A DNA stretch of 32,756 bases from Bacteroidota bacterium. GTDB taxonomy: Bacteria; Bacteroidota; Bacteroidia; Bacteroidales; Paludibacteraceae. Both the position numbers and the translations under genes were made by a program. Numbering within the stretch: the first letter of the stretch is position 1; each line of letters opens with the position of its first letter. The stretch is from positions 1 to 32,756 of the forward strand of contig JAEWUM010000031.1 of the NCBI GenBank assembly GCA_023459355.1, written 5' to 3'. Under the pieces are notes generated by a model. That model saw only the letters and a list, made by a program, of their open reading frames with translations, did not search any database and was not told where the DNA came from. Below are positions 16,451 to 23,035 of this stretch, piece by piece.

Positions 16451-16457
16451 AAGAAAA

Positions 16458-18134
16458 ATGTCCAAATTCATCATATATCAGGTTCTGCCCCGCTTGTTCG
16501 GGAATCATAATACTACCAACAAGCCCAATGGCAGTCTGGAAGAGAACGGGTGCGGTAAATTCAATAACTTTACATCCAAAGCATTAAAAGTGATAAAATC
16601 ACTCGGTGTAACACATGTCTGGTATACAGGCATAATTGAACATGCCACCCAAACTGATTATACCGCATTTGGAATACAAAAAGATCATCCTGCGATTGTA
16701 AAAGGAAAAGCCGGTTCAGCGTATGCTATCAAAGATTATTATGACGTAGACCCTGATTTGGCAGAAAACGTGACGGACAGGATGGGAGAGTTTGAGCGGT
16801 TGGTGGAACGCACTCACAAAGCCGGACTGAAAGTTATCATTGATTTTGTACCCAATCATGTAGCGAGGCAATATGCTTCTGATGCTAAACCGGATGGAGT
16901 AGTTGACCTGGGTGAAAGGGATTTGACAGACCACGCATTTCGTCCAAATAACAATTTTTACTATTTGCCCGGTCAGCTATTTCAGCCACAGTTTGATGTT
17001 AATGGGTATTTGGAGTTCCCTGCCAGGGCGACCGGCAATGACCAGTTTACTGCCCATCCGGGCATCAACGACTGGTATGAGACGGTCAAGCTGAATTATG
17101 GGGTGGACTATATGGACGGCCGGCGACCGTATTTTGAACCGGTTCCTGATACCTGGCATAAGATGCTGCATATTTTACTATACTGGGCAGATAAGAAAGT
17201 TGATGGCTTCCGTTGCGATATGGCTGAAATGGTGCCGGTGGAATTCTGGCATTGGGCGATAGCACAAGTAAAATCCAACTATCCTGAACTAATTTTTATT
17301 GCAGAAGTTTATAATCCGCAGGAATACCGGAATTACATTTTTCACGGGGGATTTGATTACCTGTACGACAAAGTGGGCATGTACGATTTGCTCCGTAATA
17401 TCACCTGTCATCAACATCCCGCGACACAGATAACACAGGCCTGGCAATCACTATCGGGGATCGAAGAGAAGATGCTTCATTTTCTCGAGAATCATGATGA
17501 ACAACGCGTTGCTTCTGATTATTTTGCCGGAAATCCGTGGAAAATACTTCCGGCTTTCATTGTTTCAGCCACGTTAACAAAAGCGCCGTTCATGCTTTAT
17601 GCCGGACAGGAACTCGGGGAGCGCGGGATGGATGCGGAAGGTTTCAGTGGACTGGATGGCAGAACAACTATTTTTGATTATTGGGGAGTAGGGACGTTGC
17701 AACAATGGAGCAATAAAGGGAAATTTGACGGTAAATTGTTGTCGGGTGACCAGAAGCTTTTACGTGAATTTTATCAGCGATTACTTAATCTGAGTTTAAA
17801 CGAAAAGGCAATTTCTGAGGGAGTGATGTATGATTTACAGTATGCCAACCTGCATAATCAGGCATACAATCCTAATAAGCAATTTGCTTATTTCAAAAAG
17901 TACGAAGATGAATTGGTGTTGATTGTGGTAAATTTTGAAGAGAAACCGGTAGATATTTTATTGAATGTCCCTGTAGAAGCACTGGATTACCTGCAAATGG
18001 ATAAAAATGTTTCGTATCAGTATGCAGATTTATTAGACGAAGCCTATGTTGGCAATTTCAATTTTAATGCTCAAAGTTTGATTGAAATATCAACCCCGTC
18101 CTTTACAGGCAGAATTTTAAAACTGAATTTGTAA
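16458..18134 (+). CDS. Cytoplasmic alpha-amylase family (GH13) glycosidase
   Basis: The 558-residue protein is a GH13 enzyme without a signal peptide. The four conserved regions are DFVPNH (129-134), GFRCDMAEM with nucleophile Asp254, FIAEVYN with acid/base Glu283, and ENHDEQR with Asp347. The C-terminal 100 residues form the usual beta domain (FAYFKKYEDELVLIVVNFEEKPVDILLNVPV). The insertion around 140-225 with long loops is typical of Bacteroidetes alpha-amylases acting on maltooligosaccharides in the cytoplasm or periplasm; the exact substrate cannot be read. The start at 16458 is eight bases after a hairpin-forming repeat, which could affect translation. A closer match might be trehalose- or maltose-active subfamilies. 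Confidence 0.88.
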   Translation: MSKFIIYQVLPRLFGNHNTTNKPNGSLEENGCGKFNNFTSKALKVIKSLGVTHVWYTGIIEHATQTDYTAFGIQKDHPAIVKGKAGSAYAIKDYYDVDPDLAENVTDRMGEFERLVERTHKAGLKVIIDFVPNHVARQYASDAKPDGVVDLGERDLTDHAFRPNNNFYYLPGQLFQPQFDVNGYLEFPARATGNDQFTAHPGINDWYETVKLNYGVDYMDGRRPYFEPVPDTWHKMLHILLYWADKKVDGFRCDMAEMVPVEFWHWAIAQVKSNYPELIFIAEVYNPQEYRNYIFHGGFDYLYDKVGMYDLLRNITCHQHPATQITQAWQSLSGIEEKMLHFLENHDEQRVASDYFAGNPWKILPAFIVSATLTKAPFMLYAGQELGERGMDAEGFSGLDGRTTIFDYWGVGTLQQWSNKGKFDGKLLSGDQKLLREFYQRLLNLSLNEKAISEGVMYDLQYANLHNQAYNPNKQFAYFKKYEDELVLIVVNFEEKPVDILLNVPVEALDYLQMDKNVSYQYADLLDEAYVGNFNFNAQSLIEISTPSFTGRILKLNL

Positions 18135-18159
18135 GGGTGGGCGGGAAGTGTTAACTTTG
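18128..18159 (+). promoter_or_regulatory. Promoter of the lrgA-lrgB pair
   Basis: TTTG at 18128-18131, overlapping the GH13 stop codon, is followed after 20 bases by TAACTTTG at 18152-18159, a full consensus match. Confidence 0.8.
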
Positions 18160-18200
18160 CATCGGTTTTTAAAGTCATTCCAACTAAACATTTCTAAAAG

Positions 18201-18554
18201 TTGATTAAAGGTACTTTTTTTATTCTACTCTTTTATTTACTGGGTGAGATAATCAGTTTGTTACTTAACGGATTTATACCGGGCAGCGTAATCGGTATGG
18301 TATTACTTTTTCTCTGTTTGTTGTTTAAGATTGTAAAACCCGAATGGTTGAAAAAAACAGCGACTGTAATTACCCGTAATATGGCCATCTTTTTTGTCCC
18401 GGCAGCCGTTGGATTGGTAGCTTATATTGAGTTGTTGTCCAATTCCTTAGTTACGATACTTTCGGCGATTATCATCAGTACCATTCTTACCATCATCGCA
18501 GTCGGACTTGTTCAGCAGGCGCTTGAAAATAAAATAGGAGCGAAGAAAAAATGA
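18201..18554 (+). CDS. lrgA: CidA/LrgA family holin-like membrane protein
   Basis: The 117-residue product has four hydrophobic segments and the family signature FILLFYLLGEIISLLLNGFIPGSVIGMVLLFLCL at the N-terminus, then MAIFFVPAAVGLVAYIELL. CidA/LrgA proteins are small integral membrane proteins linked to murein hydrolase export, pyruvate uptake and lysis control in other bacteria. The start is a TTG at 18201 giving MIKGTFF, the family-like N-terminus; no ATG is available in frame. It lies 42 bases downstream of a consensus promoter and overlaps the lrgB start by four bases (ATGA), so the two are translationally coupled. Confidence 0.9.
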   Translation: MIKGTFFILLFYLLGEIISLLLNGFIPGSVIGMVLLFLCLLFKIVKPEWLKKTATVITRNMAIFFVPAAVGLVAYIELLSNSLVTILSAIIISTILTIIAVGLVQQALENKIGAKKK

Positions 18555-19261
18555 CCAGCATCGTCGAACATATCAGAACGTTGCTGAGCGGCGAAGTGTT
18601 TTTCCTGTTGCTTACCTTAGGTAGTTTTCTGCTGGGCGTTTTGTTGTATAAGCGAACCAGGATACCGTTATTACAACCCCTGCTTGTCAGCATGATTATT
18701 ATCATTCCCTTTTTGAAGATAACAGGCATTGAATATCAGGTGTTTTATGAAAAAACCCGTTTGCTGAGTTTTATGCTCGGTCCTTCTGTGGTTGCCCTGG
18801 GATATGTGTTGTACGAACAAATTGAACACATCCGTGGCAATGTGATTTCGATTCTGACATCGGTTTTTGTAGGAAGTCTGGTTGGTATCCTCAGTGTGGT
18901 GTTGATTGCCAAGTTATTTGGAGCCGACAGATTGTTAACCGCTTCACTTGCACCCAAATCCGTTACTACGCCCATTGCGATGAATCTGGCAGAGAATACA
19001 GGCGGAGTACCATCGCTGGCAGCGGTTTTTGTGGTGATTTGCGGACTTTTCGGCGGACTCGTCGGGCCGCTGATCCTACGTCGTATCGGTGTTAAAAGCA
19101 GTATAGCCAAAGGATTGGCGCTGGGTTCAGCTTCTCATGCCCTCGGGACGGTTAAAGCCATGGAAATGGGTGCACTGGAAGGTGCTATCAGTGGATTGGC
19201 CATCGGAATTATGGGGGTGATGACGGCTTTGCTGATTCCGTTTGTGGAGAGGTTTTTTTAA
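18551..19261 (+). CDS. lrgB: LrgB family membrane protein
   Basis: The 236-residue polytopic protein matches LrgB/CidB: FLLLTLGSFLLGVLLYKRT, TRLLSFMLGPSVVALGYVLYEQ, LAPKSVTTPIAMNLAENTGGVPSLAAVFVVICGLFGG and GLALGSASHALGTVKAMEMG. It works with LrgA, whose gene it overlaps by four bases. Around seven membrane segments are visible. The family is also present in chloroplasts, where it carries glycolate and pyruvate, so a small carboxylate transport role is possible here. A dense compound repeat follows the stop at once. Confidence 0.95.
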   Translation: MTSIVEHIRTLLSGEVFFLLLTLGSFLLGVLLYKRTRIPLLQPLLVSMIIIIPFLKITGIEYQVFYEKTRLLSFMLGPSVVALGYVLYEQIEHIRGNVISILTSVFVGSLVGILSVVLIAKLFGADRLLTASLAPKSVTTPIAMNLAENTGGVPSLAAVFVVICGLFGGLVGPLILRRIGVKSSIAKGLALGSASHALGTVKAMEMGALEGAISGLAIGIMGVMTALLIPFVERFF

Positions 19262-19390
19262 AGTCTCCAGTCTCCAGTCTCCAGTCTCCAGTCTCCAGTC
19301 AGATGAATAGTAAATAGTGAATAGCGAAACTGAACCCTTTAACCCTTTAACCCTTTAAACTAACCACTAACCACTAACCACTAACCACTT
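19262..19390. repeat. Compound short tandem repeat block between lrgB and def
   Basis: The whole 137-base gap is repetitive: five AGTCTCC units (19262-19296), a degenerate AATAGTA/AATAGTG/AATAGCG run (19304-19327), three AACCCTTT units (19333-19356), and four ACTAACC units (19359-19386). Unit lengths are 7, 7, 8 and 7. Both flanking genes converge on it. Confidence 0.85.
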
Positions 19391-19398
19391 ATTCACCG

Positions 19399-19944
19399 CT
19401 ATCTAATCTTATAATCACACTGCGCTTTCCCTTTGGCGATGTTATTCAGTTTCGACTTAATCATTTGGCGGCGCAGGGGGTTAACGTGGTCGGTGAATAA
19501 ACTGCCTTCCAAGTGGTCGTATTCATGTTGAATTACCCGGGCAATATAATCTTCGAATTCTTCGGTATGTTGTTTGAAATCAGCATCGAGATATTGAATT
19601 TTAATCCATTCGGCGCGAAAAACTTTTTCGCTGATGCCGGGAATACTTAGACAACCTTCGCTGCCTTCCACTTCTTCTTCGCTCATTTCGAGCATAACCG
19701 GGTTAATCATGACTGTTTTAAAACTACCCAGTTCCGGATCTTCATCTTTCAGCGGGGCTAAGTCGATAACCAGCAACCGGATGGGCAACCCGATTTGCGG
19801 AGCGGCGAGTCCAACCCCATCGGCATGGTACATGGTCTCGAACATGTCGTCAATCAGTTTTTTCAGTTCCGGATAATCGGGCCCGATTTCTTCAGCTTGT
19901 TTTCTTAAAACGGCGTTTCCGTATGTATAAATAGGTAAAATCAT
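19399..19944 (-). CDS. def: Peptide deformylase
   Basis: The 181-residue metalloenzyme removes the formyl group from nascent proteins. The three motifs are complete: GVGLAAPQIG (43-52), EGCLSIPG with metal ligand Cys98, and QHEYDHLEG with His140, catalytic Glu141 and His144. The segment around LAPLKDEDPELGSFK is a loop insertion common in Bacteroidetes. Its start overlaps the end of ruvX by four bases, so the two genes are coupled on the minus strand. The gene ends eight bases from the compound repeat block. Confidence 0.97.
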   Translation of the reverse strand: MILPIYTYGNAVLRKQAEEIGPDYPELKKLIDDMFETMYHADGVGLAAPQIGLPIRLLVIDLAPLKDEDPELGSFKTVMINPVMLEMSEEEVEGSEGCLSIPGISEKVFRAEWIKIQYLDADFKQHTEEFEDYIARVIQHEYDHLEGSLFTDHVNPLRRQMIKSKLNNIAKGKAQCDYKIR

Positions 19945-20354
19945 TGCGCTGATGCTAAATAAGTTTGTAAAATAATGGTCGCGGCCACCTTGTCGACTAA
20001 GGCTTTATTCTGCCTGTCTTTCTTTTTCAGACCGGCCTCTAAAATGGTTTTCTGAGCAATAGAAGAAGTGAAGCGTTCGTCTACATAAATAATCTCCTTG
20101 TCGGGAAAAGCGCGTTGCAGCCCTTTGACAAAAGGTTCGATATATTGCATGGATGCCGAGAATTCGCCATTCATTTGCCGGGGCAGACCCACCACGAACT
20201 TTTCAACATCTTCTTTTTCAAGATATTTTTTCAGATAATCAAAAAGCTCATGTACCAGCACTGTGTCCAATGCATTCGCGGTGATTTTCAGCGGATCTGT
20301 TACCGCTAAGCCTACCCGTTTCTGTCCGTAATCGATAGCTAATATTCTTCCCAT
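19941..20354 (-). CDS. ruvX: RuvX/YqgF family Holliday junction resolvase-like nuclease
   Basis: The 137-residue RNase H-fold protein acts in 16S pre-rRNA 5' processing and has been described as a putative Holliday junction resolvase. The motifs are GRILAIDYGQKRVGLAVTD with Asp7, KFVVGLPRQMNG, and VDERFTSSIAQ with its acidic pair, plus DKVAATIILQ at the end. A frame from 20381 would add nine residues, but these precede the family-typical MGRILAIDYG, so I start at the ATG complementary to 20352-20354. It is upstream of def with a four-base overlap. A CAAAAGTA (minus strand TACTTTTG) at 20371-20378 is a likely -7 box. Confidence 0.93.
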   Translation of the reverse strand: MGRILAIDYGQKRVGLAVTDPLKITANALDTVLVHELFDYLKKYLEKEDVEKFVVGLPRQMNGEFSASMQYIEPFVKGLQRAFPDKEIIYVDERFTSSIAQKTILEAGLKKKDRQNKALVDKVAATIILQTYLASAQ

Positions 20355-20370
20355 GTTCAAAAAACTGGTG

Positions 20371-20378
20371 CAAAAGTA
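20371..20378 (-). promoter_or_regulatory. -7 element of ruvX-def
   Basis: Minus strand TACTTTTG, 17 bases before the ruvX ATG. The -33 box is not clear. Confidence 0.45.
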
Positions 20379-20409
20379 CAAAAATTAAGTCGGAATTTAA
20401 AAAAATATG

Positions 20410-20417
20410 TATCTTTG
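20410..20417 (+). promoter_or_regulatory. -7 element of the riboswitch transcript
   Basis: TATCTTTG matches the -7 consensus and lies six bases before the predicted first riboswitch helix, so the aptamer is at the very 5' end of the transcript. No TTG is seen 19-21 bases upstream. Confidence 0.6.
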
Positions 20418-20422
20418 CAAGC

Positions 20423-20629
20423 GAATCTGGTATCGGTATAATGTCGTTATACTGATAAAAGGGAATACGGTGAGAATCCGTAACAGTACCCGCTGCTGTA
20501 AGCTCCGAATTCAGGTTTTGAACAACTCTTTGCCACTGGGAAACCACCCTGATTATTTCTTAATCATTTGAAACAGGGTAGCCGGGAAGGCGTTCAAAAC
20601 AGGAGCAAGTCAGAAGACCTGCCTGATTC
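20423..20629 (+). ncRNA. Cobalamin riboswitch
   Basis: The leader holds the conserved blocks of the cobalamin aptamer in order: a GGGAATACGGTGAGAATCCG block, ACAGTACCCGCTGCTGTAAG, GCCACTGGGAAACCACCCTG, GGGTAGCCGGGAAGGCG, and the B12 box AGTCAGAAGACCTGCC near its 3' end. GAATC at 20423-20427 pairs with GATTC at 20625-20629 to close the structure. The domain binds adenosylcobalamin or another cobalamin and normally represses uptake genes. It precedes the DUF4465 lipoprotein gene by 130 bases. An eight-base helix ATACGACT (20631-20638) with AGTCGTAT (20724-20731) spans that spacer and may be part of the expression platform. Confidence 0.95.
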
Positions 20630-20759
20630 AATACGACTTTTTTGCTTTCGGGAGTTACAGCAAACAGAGGAAAATCAAGCATTTTTCATCTATTTTCTTT
20701 ATTCATTTTTCGGTTAGAAGAAGAGTCGTATGCACGTGTTTTGACTATTAACAATTTAA

Positions 20760-21515
20760 ATGAATAAGAAAATGAAAAAAAGTTTTGTATTACTCTTTGC
20801 CGCGTTTTTATTTGTAGCTTGTGAACCGGAAACAGGACATTTGCTGGTGAATGATTTTGAAGATGTCGTGTTGGGCGAGTCGGGTTATTATAATGGATCG
20901 GATACCACCGGGACATTAATCGATGGACGATATTATAACCCCATATATTCCAGTTCAGTCACTTTGATAAACCGCTACAAGCCGGACTGGTACAGTTGGG
21001 ATGGATTTGCAGTTTCATCGCTTATTGACAGTGTGACCCCCGGTTACGTAAACCAGTACAGTGTTATAGCCGGTCAGGGTGCCGGAGGTTCGGCCAAGTT
21101 TGTACTGGCTTACGATTCTGCTGAAATTCAGCTGCCTTATATCAACAGCTATCAGAAGGTAAAAAGTATGATGCTTACCAACTCAACCTATGCTTATTAT
21201 GATATGCTGGAAGGCAGTGACTACTCTAAAAAGTTTGAAGAAAACGATTGGTTTAAAGTAATCATCAGGGGTTATTCAGGGAATACACTCACCGGGACGG
21301 TAGAATTCTATCTGGCTGATTTCAGAGATGGCAAATCACTGATTGTACGTGACTGGACAAAAGTATCGTTAAGTTCCCTTGGTACTGTTGATAGACTGAC
21401 GCTGACCTTTGATTCAAGTGATAAAGGTTTTTTTGGTGTAAACACTCCAAAGTATGTCTGTCTGGATGATCTGGTGGTTGAGGTCGAAGAGGGATGTGAT
21501 TGCTTAAAAAACTAA
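20760..21515 (+). CDS. DUF4465 lipoprotein under cobalamin riboswitch control, BtuH-like
   Basis: The 251-residue protein has a lipoprotein signal (MNKKMKKSFVLLFAAFLFVAC, Cys21) and one DUF4465 domain over most of its length: NDFEDVVLGESGYYNGSD near the start, WYSWDGFAVSSLID, YVNQYSVIAGQGAGGSAKFVLAY, and the C-terminal TKVSLSSLGTVDRLTLTFDSSD with FGVNTPKYVCLDDLVVE. As I recall, a surface lipoprotein class of this type, BtuH, binds cobalamin in gut Bacteroides. The riboswitch just upstream gives strong context for a corrinoid-binding role. An alternative start is the second Met four residues later. A hairpin terminator at 21584 shows that it is transcribed alone, without btuB or btuG. Confidence 0.85.
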   Translation: MNKKMKKSFVLLFAAFLFVACEPETGHLLVNDFEDVVLGESGYYNGSDTTGTLIDGRYYNPIYSSSVTLINRYKPDWYSWDGFAVSSLIDSVTPGYVNQYSVIAGQGAGGSAKFVLAYDSAEIQLPYINSYQKVKSMMLTNSTYAYYDMLEGSDYSKKFEENDWFKVIIRGYSGNTLTGTVEFYLADFRDGKSLIVRDWTKVSLSSLGTVDRLTLTFDSSDKGFFGVNTPKYVCLDDLVVEVEEGCDCLKN

Positions 21516-21583
21516 ACAAAAGACCAACAATACAAGCGGTTTGCTGGTAAACGCTGACATAATTTCACCGGTAGACAGTTTGG

Positions 21584-21618
21584 CCGGACTTAATATTAGT
21601 CCGGTTTTTATTTTTTTT
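21584..21618 (+). terminator. Terminator of the DUF4465 gene
   Basis: CCGGACT (21584-21590) and AGTCCGG (21598-21604) pair around a seven-base loop and are followed by TTTTTATTTTTTTT. Confidence 0.9.
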
Positions 21619-21672
21619 AATTTTGAAAATGAGCGAGGTAGCTTAAAATGCAGGATATATTGAAAGATAATA

Positions 21673-21703
21673 TTTGCAGATTCGCAAAAAAGCAGTACTT
21701 TTG
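21673..21703 (+). promoter_or_regulatory. Promoter of the SRP RNA
   Basis: TTTG at 21673-21676 and TACTTTTG at 21696-21703 with 19 bases between; the RNA begins about five bases downstream. Confidence 0.85.
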
Positions 21704-21707
21704 CGCC

Positions 21708-21804
21708 GGGTAAGTCCCATACGACCAGCTCCCATTGAACTCCCCCAGGGCCTGACCGCAGCAAGGGTATTTGGTTGTAGCGGTGCGATGTGGGGTGCTT
21801 ACCC
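21708..21804 (+). ncRNA. ffs: Signal recognition particle RNA (bacterial small type)
   Basis: The 97-nt RNA is closed by GGGTAAG (21708-21714) and CTTACCC (21798-21804). The apical hairpin carries the conserved Ffh-binding segments CCCCCAGGGCCTGACCGCAGCAAGGG, with the loop and the asymmetric bulge typical of bacterial 4.5S RNA, and GGTGCGATGTGGGG on the 3' side. It binds Ffh and targets nascent membrane proteins. It has its own promoter, and tRNA-Thr begins only four bases after its 3' end, so a common precursor is likely. Confidence 0.93.
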
Positions 21805-21808
21805 ACCT

Positions 21809-21882
21809 GCCTCTTTAGCTCAGCTGGCCAGAGCACGTGATTTGTAATCTCGGGGTCGTTGGTTCGAATCCGACAAGAGGCT
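21809..21882 (+). tRNA. tRNA-Thr (anticodon TGT)
   Basis: The 74-nt cloverleaf has acceptor arms GCCTCTT (21809-21815) and AAGAGGC (21875-21881), D arm starting GCTCAGCTGGCCAGAGC, anticodon loop TTTGTAA with TGT, and the T arm GTTGGTTCGAATCC. No CCA is encoded. One T-T mismatch is present in the anticodon stem. It lies directly after the SRP RNA. Confidence 0.95.
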
Positions 21883-21889
21883 CAAAATA

Positions 21890-21927
21890 AAAATCCCGGA
21901 ATGATTAAATGTCATTTCCGGGATTTT
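21890..21927. terminator. Bidirectional terminator after tRNA-Thr
   Basis: AAAATCCCGGAATGA and its complement TCATTTCCGGGATTTT (with one bulged base) form a strong hairpin. On the plus strand GGTTTTATG follows; on the minus strand the hairpin runs into TTTTTATTTTGAG. It can end the SRP-tRNA-Thr transcript and the minus-strand RNA candidate. Confidence 0.8.
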
Positions 21928-21934
21928 GGTTTTA

Positions 21935-22156
21935 TGTCGGATTTTAAAAGTTTACTGATCTTATATAAAAGAAAAGAACCGCATTGTCTTTGTTGAGAAA
22001 ACTCCTGATGACAGGATTTGAGATGTATGCTTTCTTTGTAATCTGCTGAGTCGAAGACTTACCCGAAGGCGCAGCCCGCCATTGAAAACCGACATTACTC
22101 GTTGAAAATTTAGTGTTGAGTTTTCCAATCTCTAAACAATGCGGCCATTTCTTTTA
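21935..22156 (-). ncRNA. Structured RNA candidate, 6S-like
   Basis: This 425-base gap has no plausible gene but the minus strand carries a -7 box (TATATTTG, 22169-22162), a transcript-sized region and the shared terminator. The ends pair: 21979-21987 with 22136-22144 (nine bases), then 21997-22004 with 22118-22125 (eight bases). A wide central open region follows, then 22038-22042 with 22094-22098, 22043-22046 with 22071-22074, and two small hairpins, one with a UUCG loop (22061-22070) and one at 22049-22059. A long closing stem, central bubble and apical part resemble 6S RNA or the Bacteroidales-1 class; the family is inference. A 69-codon frame without a start codon (22153-21944) is likely an accident of a conserved RNA. 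Confidence 0.6.
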
Positions 22157-22161
22157 TGATG

Positions 22162-22169
22162 CAAATATA
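22162..22169 (-). promoter_or_regulatory. -7 element of the minus-strand RNA candidate
   Basis: The minus strand reads TATATTTG, placing a transcription start near 22156. No clear TTG is seen at -33. Confidence 0.5.
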
Positions 22170-22293
22170 ACATAATTCCGCTGAAAAAGGTTCTGTTCAC
22201 CTGGTTTTTTCACCATTTTTTCAAATTATTTACAGGCTGCGTCTTTAAATTGAAAAAAGGCCTTAATAATTTCGCAAATTCAAAAAATATAGC

Positions 22294-22301
22294 TACTTTT
22301 G
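22294..22301 (+). promoter_or_regulatory. -7 element upstream of the TPR gene
   Basis: TACTTTTG with a weak TTTCG 20 bases upstream (22270-22274), 53 bases before the ATG. Confidence 0.55.
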
Positions 22302-22354
22302 TTGCCGTTTATTTTTTATTATAATACGTACAAAACTTATCATCATAGATTGTT

Positions 22355-23029
22355 ATGTCAAAGAAAGCCGTAAAAAAACAGGATGAATTTGAAAATGTAG
22401 AACATGCGTTAACCGCTTCAGAAGCATTTATTGAAAAGTACCAAAAGCAAATACTCTATGGTTTGGGTGTGGTTGCGGTATTGGTGATGGGTTTTCTGGC
22501 TGTCAACAATTTCTATGTAAAACCGAGAAGTGCAGAAGCAGCGAATGAGATGTACAAATCTCAGTTGTACTTTGCAAAAGATTCGTTTCTGTTGGCACTT
22601 GAAGGTGATGGTTTTGAATCAATCGGTTTTGAAGCGATTAGTTCAGATTATAGTCTGACTGAATCCGGGAATCTCGCGAAAGCTTATGCAGGTATTTGTT
22701 ATTATAACCTGGGTGAATATGATAATGCAATCAAATATCTATCAGGATACGATGGTGATGATCAATACTTCTCAATCACTGTTCTCGGATTAATCGGAGA
22801 CTGTTATGTGGAACTTGGTGAAACAGATAAAGCTGTTCGTTTCTTCGGTAAAGCTGCTGAATCCGGCAATGAGGTGCTGGCTCCCGTATTTTTGAAAAAA
22901 GCAGCTATCGTGTATGAATCAACCGGAGATAATAGCAAGGCTTTACAGAACTATCAGACGATCAAAGATAAATATCCATTGAGTCAGGAAGGTCAGGATA
23001 TCGACAAATACATTACCCGTCTTCAGTAA
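22355..23029 (+). CDS. Membrane-anchored TPR protein, YfgM-like
   Basis: The 224-residue protein has a charged cytoplasmic N-terminus (about 33 residues), one membrane helix (ILYGLGVVAVLVMGFLAV, about 34-51) and a periplasmic TPR part: ESGNLAKAYAGICYYNLGEYDNAIKYLSGY, LIGDCYVELGETDKAVRFFGKAA, LKKAAIVYESTGDNSKALQNYQTI. The shape matches YfgM-type ancillary proteins of the Sec translocon, which help periplasmic folding, but other single-helix TPR proteins are possible. It is six bases ahead of ribH, so both are probably in one transcript. Confidence 0.8.
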   Translation: MSKKAVKKQDEFENVEHALTASEAFIEKYQKQILYGLGVVAVLVMGFLAVNNFYVKPRSAEAANEMYKSQLYFAKDSFLLALEGDGFESIGFEAISSDYSLTESGNLAKAYAGICYYNLGEYDNAIKYLSGYDGDDQYFSITVLGLIGDCYVELGETDKAVRFFGKAAESGNEVLAPVFLKKAAIVYESTGDNSKALQNYQTIKDKYPLSQEGQDIDKYITRLQ

Positions 23030-23035
23030 TTGCTA

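Noticed and set aside
21504..21836. Minus-strand frame across the SRP RNA and tRNA-Thr start
   Set aside because: It is antisense to two recognised RNA genes and a terminator.
21944..22153. A 69-codon open frame on the minus strand with protein-like composition
   Set aside because: It has no start codon, and the region folds as a closed RNA with promoter and terminator, so a conserved RNA is a better explanation.
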